From Favolaschia claudopus (taxonomy: Eukaryota > Basidiomycota > Agaricomycetes > Agaricales > Mycenaceae), in assembly GCA_037176885.1 (NCBI GenBank), contig JAWWNJ010000006.1, forward strand, positions 620,001-684,000: a stretch of DNA of 64,000 nucleotides, read 5' to 3'. Made by a program: the position numbers and the translations under genes. The stretch's first letter is position 1. Each line of letters begins with the position of its first letter. Positions 11,062-23,592 of the stretch are shown in pieces. The notes under the pieces are model-generated. The model was not told the origin of the DNA, ran no database searches, and saw nothing but the letters and a program-made list of their open reading frames with translations.

Positions 11062-12105
11062 AGAGGTGTAGAGACAAGGGTGGCGGCAGCGACAGGCTAC
11101 AGCGTGCGGGAAGGCGGCCGCGGCCCGGAGGTGGGCAAAAAATAGCCTGTGACACTTTACGACATTTTGCAGTCACGGTCTCGTGACGTGATCCGCTTTA
11201 CGCGTTCTTCACCATCTCGCGCCGGCCTTTCTTTTGACAATCCTCTGCATTCCTTTTATCATTTAATCCTTGCGTGAGGATGGCTTGCTGTCTATGGTCT
11301 AGGTCCCGCTTTCTTTCTTTCGCTCGCCCTCGCCCACAGAGCCCCCTTTTGGCTCTCTCCCGCCAGTACGACGCGTAGAGCATGCGCCCCAAGCTGCAGA
11401 CGTACCTGAAGGCGACGCGAGCTGGTCCTCATCCTGTCCATGAAACTGGTTCGTGGTTTTCCTGACCGTACACGCCCTCCTTCGAGCAACCCTCAGCTTA
11501 CTTATCGTCATGGAAGGATGCGGATGTCGATTTCCTACCTCAGGAAACTGCAGATGCCCCGTTCTTATCTTCAGACGAGGCTTCCTGCGCAGTACCGGGC
11601 CTCCTACTGTCAGTACGTATCCCTGCCCGCATGTTCCCAACATGCTCTTCCGAAAATTCATATAAGACTCAACTTCAACCCAGATTCAGCAACGGATGTC
11701 TACTTCCTCGCCGATGAAAACTGATACTCTTGCTGCCCAACTCCCCTCCTCCCCACACCGCAGCTCGTGGAGCGGTGGACAAAGCCGAAGAAAAATTCAA
11801 CAAATTCCTCGCTTCGGCCGAAAATCACGTGTTGGACACATGCCGTGATCGGCTATTCCTCTCTCCTTCTCCACCGTCACCTTGACTCTGGCATTTCCAG
11901 CAGTATACCTGCGAATTTCTTGGCCCTTATTAGCCTTGCTTTTGACTTCGGGAGCCAAGGGGTGACTCACCGTGACCGCCGTGACTCTGCTTGACATGAA
12001 TTTCGGAGTTGTGCACAGCCCTTAAAAAAACAAGCATCTCCGACCGGCCTTCCATTGTTTCTTGTACCTTTTCCACTAACAATCGTCGTGCTGGGAGGCT
12101 CAGCA
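11062..12105. other. Intergenic region, no gene recognised
   Basis: It begins at the right-hand target-site copy of the copia insertion, with a GC-rich patch at 11100-11140. Several short frames on both strands (for example 11299-11661 minus) lack domains or splice support. It presumably includes the F-box gene promoter. Confidence 0.5.
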
Positions 12106-14797
12106 ATGTCCCAACCATCACCCGAAGTCTATGACGAGCTCCTAATCCTGCCTTTTGTGGACGACGACCCCTGCGGAGAGTTTGGAGGACCTCAAGGGCG
12201 TGTGCGAGATTTGACTCTAGGTGAGTGCTCACCATCTGGCCCTGTCTTGAGCTTCACGCCTTTAGCAGTCAACAATGTGGCTATTGAGTGTTGGAAGGCC
12301 CTCCGCATGCCACAAACACCCAACAAACCTGCAGCACAAGACTTGAGTCTCTTTCCGCAAATGCCCATTGATATCCTATTAGAGGTCGGTTCGCTCGTCT
12401 GAATAGTATATCACGTCCGCTGACTCGTCCGCAAAGGTTCTCGGTCATTTGCACCCCCTCGACGTCAGACACGTCGCTCGCGTGAACAAGGCGTTTCGAG
12501 GCCTCCTCCACGGTTCTCACGGTGAAGGCATCTGGCGCAATGCCTTTGTTGGTCGTAAACCGCTTCCCGTGTGCCCCACCGAAATCTCCGGTCGTCGGTG
12601 GACGAAATTGTTGTTTGGCGCGAGAGAGTGCGATGTGTGTTTTCTTTACTTAGTTCGCAATCACGACTCACTTACACGACGCAGCAATGCGGAGCTGCGG
12701 ACACGGCGCCGGATTATAGGCTATGGCGCCGACTCTGCACGGATTGTATGAACTCGAAGTGAGTGTTCCCCTTTCGCTTAGAATATCAAGCTGAGTTTGG
12801 GTAGTCTCATAAGCAGCATTTCACCTCACGAGCTCAACTCTCTTGTCGTGAAAACATACCGGGAGGGTTCGCACCTTTCTTTTGTTTCTGCTAGGGTTCT
12901 GAAACTCCACAGACGGACGCACGTCAGCTGCTGATTCCCAATCCGGACGACTGTGGCCGGCAGACGCGAACGCCGTAGCCGAAGAGTATGAACGACTCAA
13001 AAGCGCCGATGCGGAGGCGGCTGAAGAATTTTCGCCAAACCTTCCAGCGTTCATCGAGGCGCGACGAGAAGCGGTGCGTGTCATCGAGGAGCGGGCGGAA
13101 GAGGCGGAAGCGTGGTCAGATCAAGTCCACGATGATTCCCTTCCGATGTGGGGCAAGCGATACAGGCGCGTTGTCAGAAGGTGCGTGCTTTTCTTTCTTG
13201 CCAAAGTAGCCAAACTGACTCTGACATCCAGCGTGCGGAAACGTCTCATAGAGGAGGGACACGATCCCCGGGACGTCGAAGACACCGACATGGACGCCAA
13301 AATGACCTACCTCGAAAACTTCCCCCGTCTCACCTCCAAGCGGTGGAACAAGGCGCGCCCGCACATCTTGCCTCTCGTATACGACGCACGCGCAGAGCGA
13401 CTGACACTCGAGCGTGTTCAGCTCGTCGCAAACCGCACGTCCGCTGCCTGCTCTGCCGTTTCGCACGTCCTGCGAACAGCACCGGCCGAAACATGGGCTT
13501 ATATCCCCCCGCAATACACCGTCGAGGCGATGCCGCAGCTGCAGGAGCTCATCCAGGATCCTTCCGACACTCCACTCCCTGACGATGATCCTCGGCTTGC
13601 CGACGCGCTGCTCGAGCTCCCTGCCTTCGTCGCGGCCTGGCGCGAAGAAAAACAAGCTCTTCTCGCCTCTTTGCTCCCTCTGCCCTCACTTCCCGCAGAG
13701 GCGGAATGTGGCCCTTCCTCATCCTCCTCCTCCTCCTCCTTCACCCCAATCCCCCCACTCCCAGCCCCCCTCGCCCGCCTCAAACTCGCCACAAGCGTTT
13801 TCACCTGCCTCGGCTCCTGGGTCGGCCGCATGTCCGTCACCGCCGGCCGCGCCCTCATCGGCTGGGCCGGCGCAGGCGCCCACCTCCGCTGCCGCAGCCT
13901 CAGAAACTACTGGGAGCGTCGACCGCACTACGCTGCCGAAGGCGCTGCCACCGCTGCCGCGCTACTCCGCCTAGTCGACTTGGACCCCGCCGTGACGACC
14001 GCGAAGCAAATGGACGAGGTGTGCGGGGGCGAGCTGCGCGGGTGCGGCGTGCAGGGGAAGACTGGGGGCCCGGATAAACGGTTCGTGTGTCTGTTGTGTC
14101 CGGTAGAGGCGTGTCGGGGGGTGCGTGGGCGCCGGGCGATGCGCTGGAGGGAGTGTGTGCAACACTTCATCGAGCGCTCGAGGGTCGGTGGGGATGTTTC
14201 GCATCCGGGGGTGCCGCCTGCGTTTGGGCTGCTTACGGACGAGGCGGTGGATGACTTGCGGAGGAGGGAGGCGCCGGATCCGGTTCTTGAGGATGCGGCT
14301 TGGGCTTGTGCGTTGTGTTCGGCGCATTATGATAGTCATAGTCGGACGACTTATGAGGGTGTCGAGGAGCATGTGCGGACTCGGTGGGTTGTTTTCCTTT
14401 CTATTTACACTCTCGTCTCGTATGCTCACGCGAAGCAAACAGACACCAGATCGAAGATCCTGAGCAAGGCACGCACTTCCTCTATGTGGCGGGTTCGGAG
14501 CGCACGCCTCGTGTGCCTGCGCTTTTGTCGCAGGAAGGGAACGTCTTGGAGCTACGCTGTAATCGGTGCGTGAAGGGGAAGCTGCGGTCGTTGCGCGATA
14601 TCAAGCGGCATGTTGCGGATAAGTGCGTTCTTCCTTCCTTTCCTCAGTGGATATGGAGTAACTGAGGCTGATTCGATCCACGTAGACACGAAATTTCGTC
14701 CCCGAGTGGGGCGGACTGGACGAAGGTAGAGGTAATACTGCGGACGACCCCCCGTCCGCTGACTGAGGCTGAGGGCGAGGACCTCCATCTCGACTGA
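12106..14797 (+). CDS. F-box protein with Cys-rich insert (agaric expansion family)
   Basis: The start MSQPSPEVYDELLILPFVDD at 12106 is preferred over an in-frame ATG at 12055 because it sits next to conserved sequence. An F-box follows after two introns: LSLFPQMPIDILLEVLGHLH then PLDVRHVARVNKAFRGLL, which should bind Skp1 in an SCF ubiquitin ligase. A C-x2-C...C-x2-C pair (ECDQCGAAD...LCTDCMNSK) comes next and may bind zinc. The long C-terminal part is helical, with a poly-Ser run encoded by TCC repeats near 13725-13745. Further paired cysteines (CLLCPVEAC, CALCSAHY, CNRCVKGK) precede the terminal exon ending LTEAEGEDLHLD. This layout recurs in greatly expanded agaric F-box families. Substrates are unknown. 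Large antisense frames at 13116-13655 and 13499-13858 are shadows of its GC-rich coding bias. Confidence 0.82.
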
Positions 14798-16274
14798 CTG
14801 ATTAGACGATACACGGAAGACGAGCGCATACTGTACTGGCTCGTCAACGCTGGAAGGACATTGGCATTTGCATGTACTGATTACTTATTTGGTGCATTAA
14901 TACTTACTTACTTATTAACCGCTTTGCTTTACCTTGCCTTGGTCTCTTTTCGTGCTCCCATTCCATCTAGGCAGGCAGGCATATGCAAGTTCTATGAAGA
15001 CGATACGTGCGGCCTCCGAGCTGAAGTCGGCGCCCCTCCTGTATTTCCGAGCTTCTCATTACGAACGGTTGGCGGACGGCCTTTAAGTTTTTCCCATCTT
15101 CCCGAAGTCGTTGCGGCATGCGATTCCGAATTGGGGTTTTCGTTCCCTGGCCTTAACGCTCACTCCCCGTTACGACGACGAGTCCAGCCAGGTCCTGCCC
15201 TGTCTACCTCCCTGCGCGGGCCAACGTTGCAGCAAGCGACCACACGACCGCGCCCCGTGAACGGGGCTCCGCTGTCGTTGCAGCTGTCTGGTCTCTCGTA
15301 AAAGTGCATCTGTTTTCCGCTCATACGACGTAGCCTGCCTCTTTTCGCCAAACTATTGCAGTTTCTGGTGTTCCTGACTGATTCAAGTCAACCCTGCGGT
15401 CCCTCTTGTGCTCCAACGCCGCATTATAATATCGCCCTAACGCTACTTGGCCTGCTTCGGCTTCCGTGCATTGTTGTTCTCCTTCAAACCCGATCTGCTT
15501 TTCGTCATATGCTGTGCATGGCCTGTTCCATCGATCAACTCGGGTTTTTTCCCTCTTTTCGCCAATATCGCTCAAAGAACTGGAAGCCTGATGAAGCATT
15601 GTATTCAGTCGATCTTGCCTCTGGGCGCGATGTGGGCTCGATGCGTATACTAAAGACCATCCACTTGCCCATCCGCGAAGTTACCTAAACTGGACAACTC
15701 GACAAAATGCCGGCCCTGCCGCTCCGGTCTGAGGCATTTTGCCACCAATCGCACACATGCTTCCTGCTAAGCAACGGAGAGAGCCCCCCTGACCGCGGCT
15801 CGTGTCTCTGAGGATCCAAATTCTACGAAGCATCTTTATGTTGCCATTGCATAGGGAATTTTTCGGGAGATGATAGCACGGCTTCTACCTTTCGTTTGTG
15901 GAGGATGCCGCCGGCTTCCGTTGCGTCAGTTTCTCCCTGTGGAAGATTGAGCACACGCTATAAGATCGAAAAGGTATGCGTTTCTACACGCCTGTACCAA
16001 TTACCCCGTGTTTATGGTCGTCTTCAAGCGTATGCAAGGATAATCTGCGGTGCTCGAAGACGCCGGATTTTGTGAAACAATGGCATTGGAAGACTTCGAC
16101 TGCATCAGGTCCACATGTTCGGCGTCCAGTCAATTATAATAATTCTAGTCCGGCCTTTTTCCGTACTAGGCTCGGCAAACTAAACATATTCCACATATAA
16201 AAGGTTGGTCGGTTGTCCGTCTAAGCCCCGAGCTACAAGCAAGTTGCAACGCGCCCTTGTTCTAACCACTCGAC
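14798..16274. other. Intergenic region, no gene recognised
   Basis: About 1.5 kb without a convincing exon, tRNA or repeat. Its 3' end carries the promoter of the dioxygenase-like gene. Confidence 0.5.
16196..16203 (+). promoter_or_regulatory. TATA box of the dioxygenase-like gene
   Basis: TATAAAAG lies 72 bp upstream of the start codon at 16275, a normal spacing for a short 5' leader in fungi. Confidence 0.6.
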
Positions 16275-17649
16275 ATGCACTTCACATCTTCCCTTGTAAC
16301 CCTCGCTGTCCTTTGCGGCTTGGTCGCAGGTTCGTTTCAATTTTCAACAGCGCTATTTACGATTCACCGAGACTTTTTAGCCGTGCCCACTACCCCCGCA
16401 CCCCGAGATTGCTCGGCGGAAGTAGCGCGATACAACCAGGAACGCAGGGAAGCTCGCGGTCTTAGCAAGCGGACGTTCTACACTCAAATGTTGAACGTAG
16501 GTGTTCTAAAATTGCTAATATGTATATCGGTCTCATTTCCTTTGATCTAGCTCACTTGCACTTTGGCGCCTGAGACCATATTGGGTGAGAGCCTGCGTTT
16601 TTCTGTGCACTTCTACATTGTTCTTACCTTTTCTCAGAGGACTACGTTGCCAACCCTGTGATTTCACTCCTACAATTCATCGATTCATCTTCTCATTCGT
16701 TTTCAGCCTGTCCGTACTAGCATCACGGAAGGCCAACCGTAATACCGTCCATTTTCACGAGGCTCGGTAACTAAATTGACTTATAGCGGAGTCGCATTCA
16801 CCGTTGATATTGGTGTGTTGGACACGACCACCTGCAAGCCGCTCTCGGGTGTTCGTATATTTTTCTTCTTCTTGAGCATGCGTTTGATCGTCATTGAAGG
16901 TCATGGTTGAGCTCTGGGGCCGTAAGATGTCGCCTCCAATACATTCATTCGATGACACTCATGATCTGCAGCCAACGCGGTCGGACAATATGGTTCCACC
17001 TTCCTCCGCGGCGCGACAGTGACTGGTGAGAAGAAGCTGAATCTATTTTACCTCGCGCTCATCATGATCAACGACGTCAGCCTCGAACGGTATTGCCGAG
17101 TTCAAGACCATCTACCCTGGATACACATCGGACGCGGCGAACCACTTGAACGTCCTCGTTCACCCGACCTCCGCAGAATCCGGTGGAGTCGCCCACGTTG
17201 GCCAGCTCTTCTTCACCGATCCCTGGACTGGTTAATAATATCTACTGCATCTCTCTATATTGGGACGCTCAATTACTTCATAGATATCATCGGCAAATAC
17301 ACCAACTACAACAAAAACACGAACAGCCGCATGAAGAACGCTCAGGACCCGAACTTCGCCGCTGCAAACAAGAATGGATTCAACAGCATCATTGAGTGAG
17401 TTCTCTTTGCACCCATATATTGCCTGGAAGCTTATGTTCTCTTCAGTGTTGAGTCCATCGGAGACGACTGGGCTGATGACGAAGGTGCGTTTCGCGAACT
17501 AGCCATTTCCCAAGCAAATGAATTGATTCATCGGCTTTCAAGGCATCATCGGATACATCAGTGAGCATATTAGGTCTCTCCCTTATTCGACGCGACTCAT
17601 TACGTCTCTTCTAGCTGTCGGAGTTAACCCCAAAAAGCTCGTTGCCTGA
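16275..17649 (+). CDS. Secreted intradiol ring-cleavage dioxygenase-like protein, one iron ligand replaced
   Basis: About ten short exons encode a signal peptide (MHFTSSLVTLAVLCGLVA) followed by a mature domain. Recognisable family blocks are TSITEGQPGVAFTVDIGVLD, TTTCKPLSG, VMVELWGPNAVGQYGSTFLR, IAEFKTIYPGYTSDAANHLN and GGVAHVGQLFFTDPWTD, ending VGVNPKKLVA. The family is extracellular in fungi and opens catechol-type rings with Fe(III) held by two Tyr and two His. Both Tyr appear present (GQY and PGY). The usual H-x-H pair reads HLN at 17142-17150, so the second His is Asn, the Arg normally just before is absent, and WHA/WHC reads WGP. The loop before TFLRG is also shorter than usual. Weak or no dioxygenase activity is inferred. 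A small exon at about 16899-16920 (VMVELWG) is easy to miss. Confidence 0.75.
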
Positions 17650-17887
17650 ACGTTGCAGTGTGGATTGAATTTGTGGAAGATTTCTCGAGTTGTAAAATTT
17701 CCTGCGCCAATAAAATAGGATGTTCGGGTATACCGTATCTGTACTGTGGTAGTCGGATGTCCCTCTAGGTAGTATGTAATATTTTTTCTCCGCATTTCGC
17801 AGCATTTTCGTGTTCTAACGTGGATCAGTGGTAGATATGTCACACCGTGAGTCCGTGACATTGTGACTCCCGACCGTTTGCTCTTTC

Positions 17888-19029
17888 ATGGCGACTGCCC
17901 ATTCCGCTACGAAGCCACGACAACCTAATCCACAAAACTACGCGCCTCGAACTGCGTCTCAGATACAATTTCAGTACAAGTGGAAAACGTTTCGGGTCCC
18001 TCCAAAGATCTTTTCCGATAGCAAAGACTTTCCGTACCACTTAGAGCTGCAACAGGATTATTATTCCGTTCGTTTCCTCGAGTTTCGTTCCTTCTATGAC
18101 CCTCCTCCCGATATCGGCAATTCCGGAGACATTTGGCTCAAAGTTTCTCCCCCATATTCGTTGTTTGCCCTGAATGCGAGGAAAGAGTGGATTAAATGGT
18201 CAGGGCCCGGTCCAGCACTCGCGAAGGAAAACATGATATCGCATCCATATTTACCGGCCTACTCTCTGTGGTGTACGGTGAAGCAGGCGGGTTGGTATCA
18301 CCAGGACAAATTAGATCGCGATTGGACGCAAGATAAGTTGGGTGCGCGGCAAAAGTTGGGAGGTATCGTTTCTGTAGAAGGGTTGCTGGATCCGTCGGTG
18401 GGTGTACGTCTCATCCTTGTACAAGAAGAGGCGGAGAGACAGAAAGGCGATCTGCTGAAATTGGCCCTTGGTCAACTATCCACCTCCTCAAGCATACCGA
18501 GCGTGCATGAGCCATTGATCGCGACTTTGAGCTGTGGAATCGATGATTGTATGTTGATCTCACTCTTTATCTGATATCATGTTTATGCATCGGGATCAGT
18601 GCTGGCGGAGAGAAAGAGACTGTCCCAAGAATTATCCGAAGTACAGGAAAGAGCGGCCAAGGCAGAACAGCAACTGGTGGGGTTAGATGCTGTACGTTTT
18701 CTCGTCCGCCGACATCTCAAGATTTGACGTCGAGCTCCAGATTCAGCCATCGATCGCCACAGCATCGCACCTTGACATCCTATTCTGGCCAGCCTCCGGT
18801 ATACAAGTCAAATACTGTCGCCTTTGCCTGTAAGTTAATGGCTACCCTACCCTATTCTCAACCCATCCGAGTCGATGTACTCCACAGAATCGCCTTGTCC
18901 ACCATCCACGATGAGGACATCACCACAACGCTCATCAATCATGCGCTCGGAACGCATCCAGACGAGTATAAAGTGCTGGCAGGCATTTCCAAGAAAGAAC
19001 TGGAATGGTACCGACAGGAACTGAAATAA
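17888..19029 (+). CDS. Fungal protein of unknown function with a coiled-coil segment
   Basis: Four exons. The first (17888-18548) gives a Pro/Gln-rich start and a conserved-looking core: QIQFQYKWKTFRVPPKIFSD, YSVRFLEFRSFYDPPPD, SLWCTVKQAGWYHQDKLDRD. Introns follow at about 18549-18599, 18691-18739 and 18830-18890. The next exon reads LLAERKRLSQELSEVQERAA and KAEQQLVGLDA, a predicted coiled coil, and the last ends YKVLAGISKKELEWYRQELK. No enzyme motif, signal peptide or membrane segment is visible. I do not recognise a function; oligomerisation through the coiled coil is the only supportable inference. Confidence 0.7.
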
Positions 19030-19103
19030 TATTTCTGGATATACGCTTAATACGAGATGGACAATAGAGGATGTATCATAATGGAACGATTGAAACTACT
19101 AAT

Positions 19104-22100
19104 TTACCAAGCGATTTTGGCCAAGAAGGACGACGGATGGGTACGGTTCCACAATTTGCGCATTTCATCGAGGAAGAGGACCACTGATCCGTATCTGTGA
19201 ATGTGTATGAGCGGGATTACATGCATGGGAGGGTTAAGAACTGACGCCATGGGAAGGAAAAAGAACTCGGCAGAGATTCCGCGTGTGAGTAATACTTTCT
19301 GAATGCCGGGGATGTATGAGAAGAAGCTATGGCATGGGAATGAGCTAGACGTCTTGGGACGAAAATCGCCCACAAACCAGGCCAAGCCCAAAGCGATCAA
19401 CATCGCAGGGAAAAGGAATAAGTTTCGAGTCGCGGGTGCGAATGGATTCTGCTGGAACAGCGACAGGCGGCGAGTGCGCGTCGACAACAGGTTGAACCAT
19501 TGCATGATGACAAGGTTGAAGAAGTCTAGCAATACTCAGGATTGAGAGTCATTGAGGGGACGGTAGAACCTACACAGCGACTGAGCTCTGTTGGTCAGCT
19601 CGGAAACCAAGTCTGGATCGACATCATATCCTCCGTATTTGCGGTACAACGCAGAGAAAGGGACGCCATGGCGTTCAAAGCCGAAGTAGAAAGCCCTGTT
19701 TAGATAATCAACCTAAAATGAAACGGGCATTCTGGAATTGGCTTACGCTGTCATCGAAGTCAACGACTCTAAAACACCAAGGAAGAAATACGCATGCAGG
19801 AGCAGTTTCCAATCTGCAAGACGATCCTTTTTGCGATTCCGTGGCTTCCGAAGAAGCAGGTCGGCTTCAGGCTTTTCGTACACCATCGAAAGCGCGGGGA
19901 GGACGTCCGTCACAACACAAATCTGAAGTACGGTCATAAGCTAGGCTCCGTGAGAGAAAGGGGTGAATGTGTACAATGATCATTTGTATGCTGCTCAAAG
20001 CCTGCGGGACACCGGCGAGTACATTGAGGAGTACTGGCATAAGTTCCGAAAAGCTTCCTATAGATCATTGAGACGATCAATATTTGGGGAGCGATTTGGG
20101 AGCTTACCGGCCGGGAGAAGATACAATATAGACTTGCGGAGATTCTCAAAGCAAAGGCGTCCGTATTTGATTCCTGTGACAATAGTCGAAAAGTTGTCGG
20201 AAAGCAAGACGAGGTCGGCCGCTTCCTGGATTGAAATGAGTGAACGCAAACTGACGAAACTGCGGAAGAAATGTACCATCGCAACCTCTGAACCTCCGGC
20301 CATAGCAACGCCGACATCCGCCTGTTTGAGTGCGGGCGCGTCGTTAACTAAAACACTTAATATCAGATTAAGCACATAGAGATCAAGCAATGCCAGCATA
20401 CCTCCATCTCCAGTAACGGCGACGGTGCATCCTCCGCCTTGAAACGCACGAACAATCTGCAACTTTTGTTGAGGGCTGGTTCGAGCGAAGACGATTTCGT
20501 CAAACTATAATTATCGAATATAAACCATTCCCGTCGCACTTGAAGGAAGGAAGGATGAAACGTACAGTTAGAACTTGCTTCCACTGAGACTCGGTCATCG
20601 TCATTATTTCCGGCCCGCTAAGCACGAGACTCGTCAATGGCACGCCATCGACTTTGTCTGCATCGTAATCCGGAATATCCGCGAGAGGGGTGTTGAGCGG
20701 GAGGTCGGCAAGGTGTTTCAACTCCTTCTCCGGTGTCGTGATGATACCAACCTGGCGTGCAATCGCAGCTGCAGTAGACGAAAAATCACCTACAAAGAAA
20801 ACAAAGAAACTCAGTATCAGAGACAAGCCAAGAGCGAATTGGATGAATACCAGTGACCATGGCAAAACGTATCCCAGCCCTGCGGCAAATACGTACGGTA
20901 TCCAGGATTTCAGGCCGTGGAGGGTCGACCAGAGCGACCAGACCGACGACCGTCAGTTCGATGTTGGTGGCCAAGAGATAATCCTCTAGGTCGGACACCT
21001 CTTTGGGGAGCTCCTCGGAAAGAACCTTCTTCGCCAGAAGGAGAACACGCTGACCGCGAGCAGCGAAATCTTCCTGCACAGCAGAGATACCAGCGAGGGC
21101 ACCCTCGTCCAATGGAAATATGTTTCCCTCGGTGTCCATGTAGCTGGAACAGCGGCGAAGCAAAACATCAGGAGCCTGATCGTTGAGGTGAGCAGATGTA
21201 TTTTCACAGTAAGTATGTCACGTACACCTTTCACTACGAGCATGCACTCTCCCGGCTTGATGCCGGGGAAGGGCTGATTCTCGTCGTACGCAGTGGCGAA
21301 GGATCGTGTGAGGCATTTCAAAGCAAACTTGTTTCCTGCGGATTGCGTCTCATCACTGTCGCGTCGAGCTCTCAAAATTCACGCAACGTACTGGAGTTGA
21401 AGGCAATCTTCCCGGATTGCACCCATTGTACGCGAATATCCAGGGCCGGTGCGATGCTGTCTGCAAAACGTAGCAGCCCAGTATCTGGAAAGGCATCATC
21501 AGTCGGTGGGGAATAAAGTGATCATTCGAGAATCACAAACCAGTTGCATCGCCAATAATCTTAAGATCTTGGGCAGACTTTTCATCATCGTCATCGGACC
21601 TGAGCTCCATCACAGCGTCGTTGCACAACGCGGCCAACGCCGCAAGCTCTCGAACAGCCGCCCCCGCTTCACCAGCTTCGGCAGCAAGCAATCGCGCGTC
21701 TTCGACGCTGTACTGTGCGAGCCCGATAGCTACATTGACCGCAGCCATCTTGTTTTGGGTCAATGTGCCAGTTTTGTCGGAAGCGATGAGGTTGACGGCG
21801 CCGAGACTCTCGACAGTGGCGAGTGACTTGCATAAGATGGAATTGGAACGCATGGCACCGGCGCTGTAAAGGGATTCGGTGTGAATTAGTGTTCAAACTA
21901 CTACTGGTTCGTGACGAAACAAACTAAACTTACATGACCGTCAAGGATAGAGTGACACAAACGGGGAGACCCTCTATAGATAATAGAAGAATGTGTATCA
22001 GTAAGAGTTCACCACATAGATATCGTGGAACTCGCCAGGGATGAAAGCAACCGCGACAGAGACTACGTCGATAAGGAGTCCAGGCACGGATATGAAGCCG

Positions 22101-23592
22101 GGGTGTTGCGGACGGAGCCATGCCGCCCACAATACTATAGTAGAACAAAGACAAAATGAGCGACATGGCACATGCAAGCAGAAACTTGAAAAAGCGCACG
22201 TACTGACGATCAAGACAGAGACCCCAAGCGCCAAACAAGCGATAGTGAGCACAAACCAGAAGATCTCAATCTCAAGTGTCGTGCGGACGGGCCGCTCGCT
22301 GTTGGCTTGTTTTGCAATTCGACCAAAAACCGTGCCGTCTCCGAGGCCCACTGCGATGCCGATGCCGCTGCCGCTTGTACAGAGCGTGCCCTGCAGCGCG
22401 ATGTTGCGGGATTCCATGACTATATGAATGGTTGACGATGACTCGGATATGGATAAACAAAAAAAAGACGCGTTGCATACAGTTCTTGTCGGTGCAGTCC
22501 AGTGAAGCGGCGACCTCGACGCTCTCCCCAGTTAAGATGGACCGGTCGAACCTCAAGTCGGAAGAGATTTCCAGGAGGCGGAGATCGGCAGGGACTTTAG
22601 AGCCTAGGGTGATGGTCACGATGTCGCCTGAGACGAGGTCCGCTGCTGGGAGCCTATGGAAGAGGGTCAGGAAGGATGATTACGCGTTGAGCTCAACGCG
22701 TACTTGATCTTTTCGCCCGCTCGAGTGACGAGGACATCTGTGGGCAGAAGACCGGCTATAGACGCCATGACGTGTCCAGTGGAATAGTCTGTGCGACAGA
22801 TTGGTGAATGTAATTGATTGCAATGGAACCCCAACCTTGCCACGCATTGAAAGTAGCTTGGACGGCGATGACAGCGAGCAATACGACGGCCAATGCGAGA
22901 TTCGGTGCAAAAGGGTGTGGGTCACCCAACGGACGCCTGCATAAGTTTCGCGACTTAGGAGGACTCTGAAGATAGCAAGAAGCCGCACCATGCAATGAAA
23001 CAAATTATGCTGGCGACGAACAGCAAACCACCGAACCCTATGAGAGTTGAATGAGTGAGTACGAAAGAAGATGGCGGGAAAGTCACCTCCGAAAATGTAG
23101 AAAAATATCTTGCGGAAGAGATTCTTGGGCGGACGACTGATCACGTTCTTCCCGTTGGTCGCGAGTCGTCGTGATGCGATAGCCGTATCCAAACCATGGC
23201 CCGGGGAGACACTGAGGCGGGTGCACACTTCGTCCGCCGCCAGACTGTGCCATGTGACAGCGGAGATAGCTGCAGGAATGAGTGTCGCAGACTGGAATGA
23301 ATACGGCTCTACTCACTCTTCACATTTCCCTTGGTCTGGCCGAAATCCCCTCCATCCTGAGTTTCAGTGACATGTATACTATAGACAGAGGTATTAGAGC
23401 GGATTTCAGAGAAGACAGAGCTCTAATTCACCTCAGAGTTCTGAACTCTCCGGGGATCTTGGAGCGAGGGTTGATAACTCGATTCGAGCCAAAGGACGAG
23501 GTGCGTCGAAAGTGGTGTCCTACTGGGGCCGCCTCTAAGGGCTCCGGGAGCACGGTGGATGATGCGCCTGCTTCGATGTCCTTCAAATCCAT
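19104..23592 (-). CDS. P2C-type P-type ATPase (Na+,K+-ATPase alpha-like cation pump)
   Basis: This long multi-exon gene starts [20 protein letters not shown] at 23592 and ends [11 protein letters not shown] with TAA at 19104. In order it has a cation-ATPase N-terminal domain, two membrane helices, the actuator domain with TGES ([13 protein letters not shown]), the PEGLP helix ([18 protein letters not shown]), the phosphorylated Asp in [11 protein letters not shown], a nucleotide-binding domain with VVKGAPDVLL, the hinge motif [17 protein letters not shown], and C-terminal membrane helices. All core catalytic motifs are intact. Overall sequence fits fungal relatives of animal Na,K-ATPase; the exported or imported ion (Na+, K+ or H+) cannot be read from the sequence. 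No beta subunit lies nearby. One intron (21974-22035) uses a GC donor. Confidence 0.9.

Noticed and set aside
13116..13858. Long minus-strand open frames (179 and 119 codons) opposite the F-box gene
   Set aside because: They lie antisense to a well-supported coding region with high GC; no domain or splice evidence supports them.
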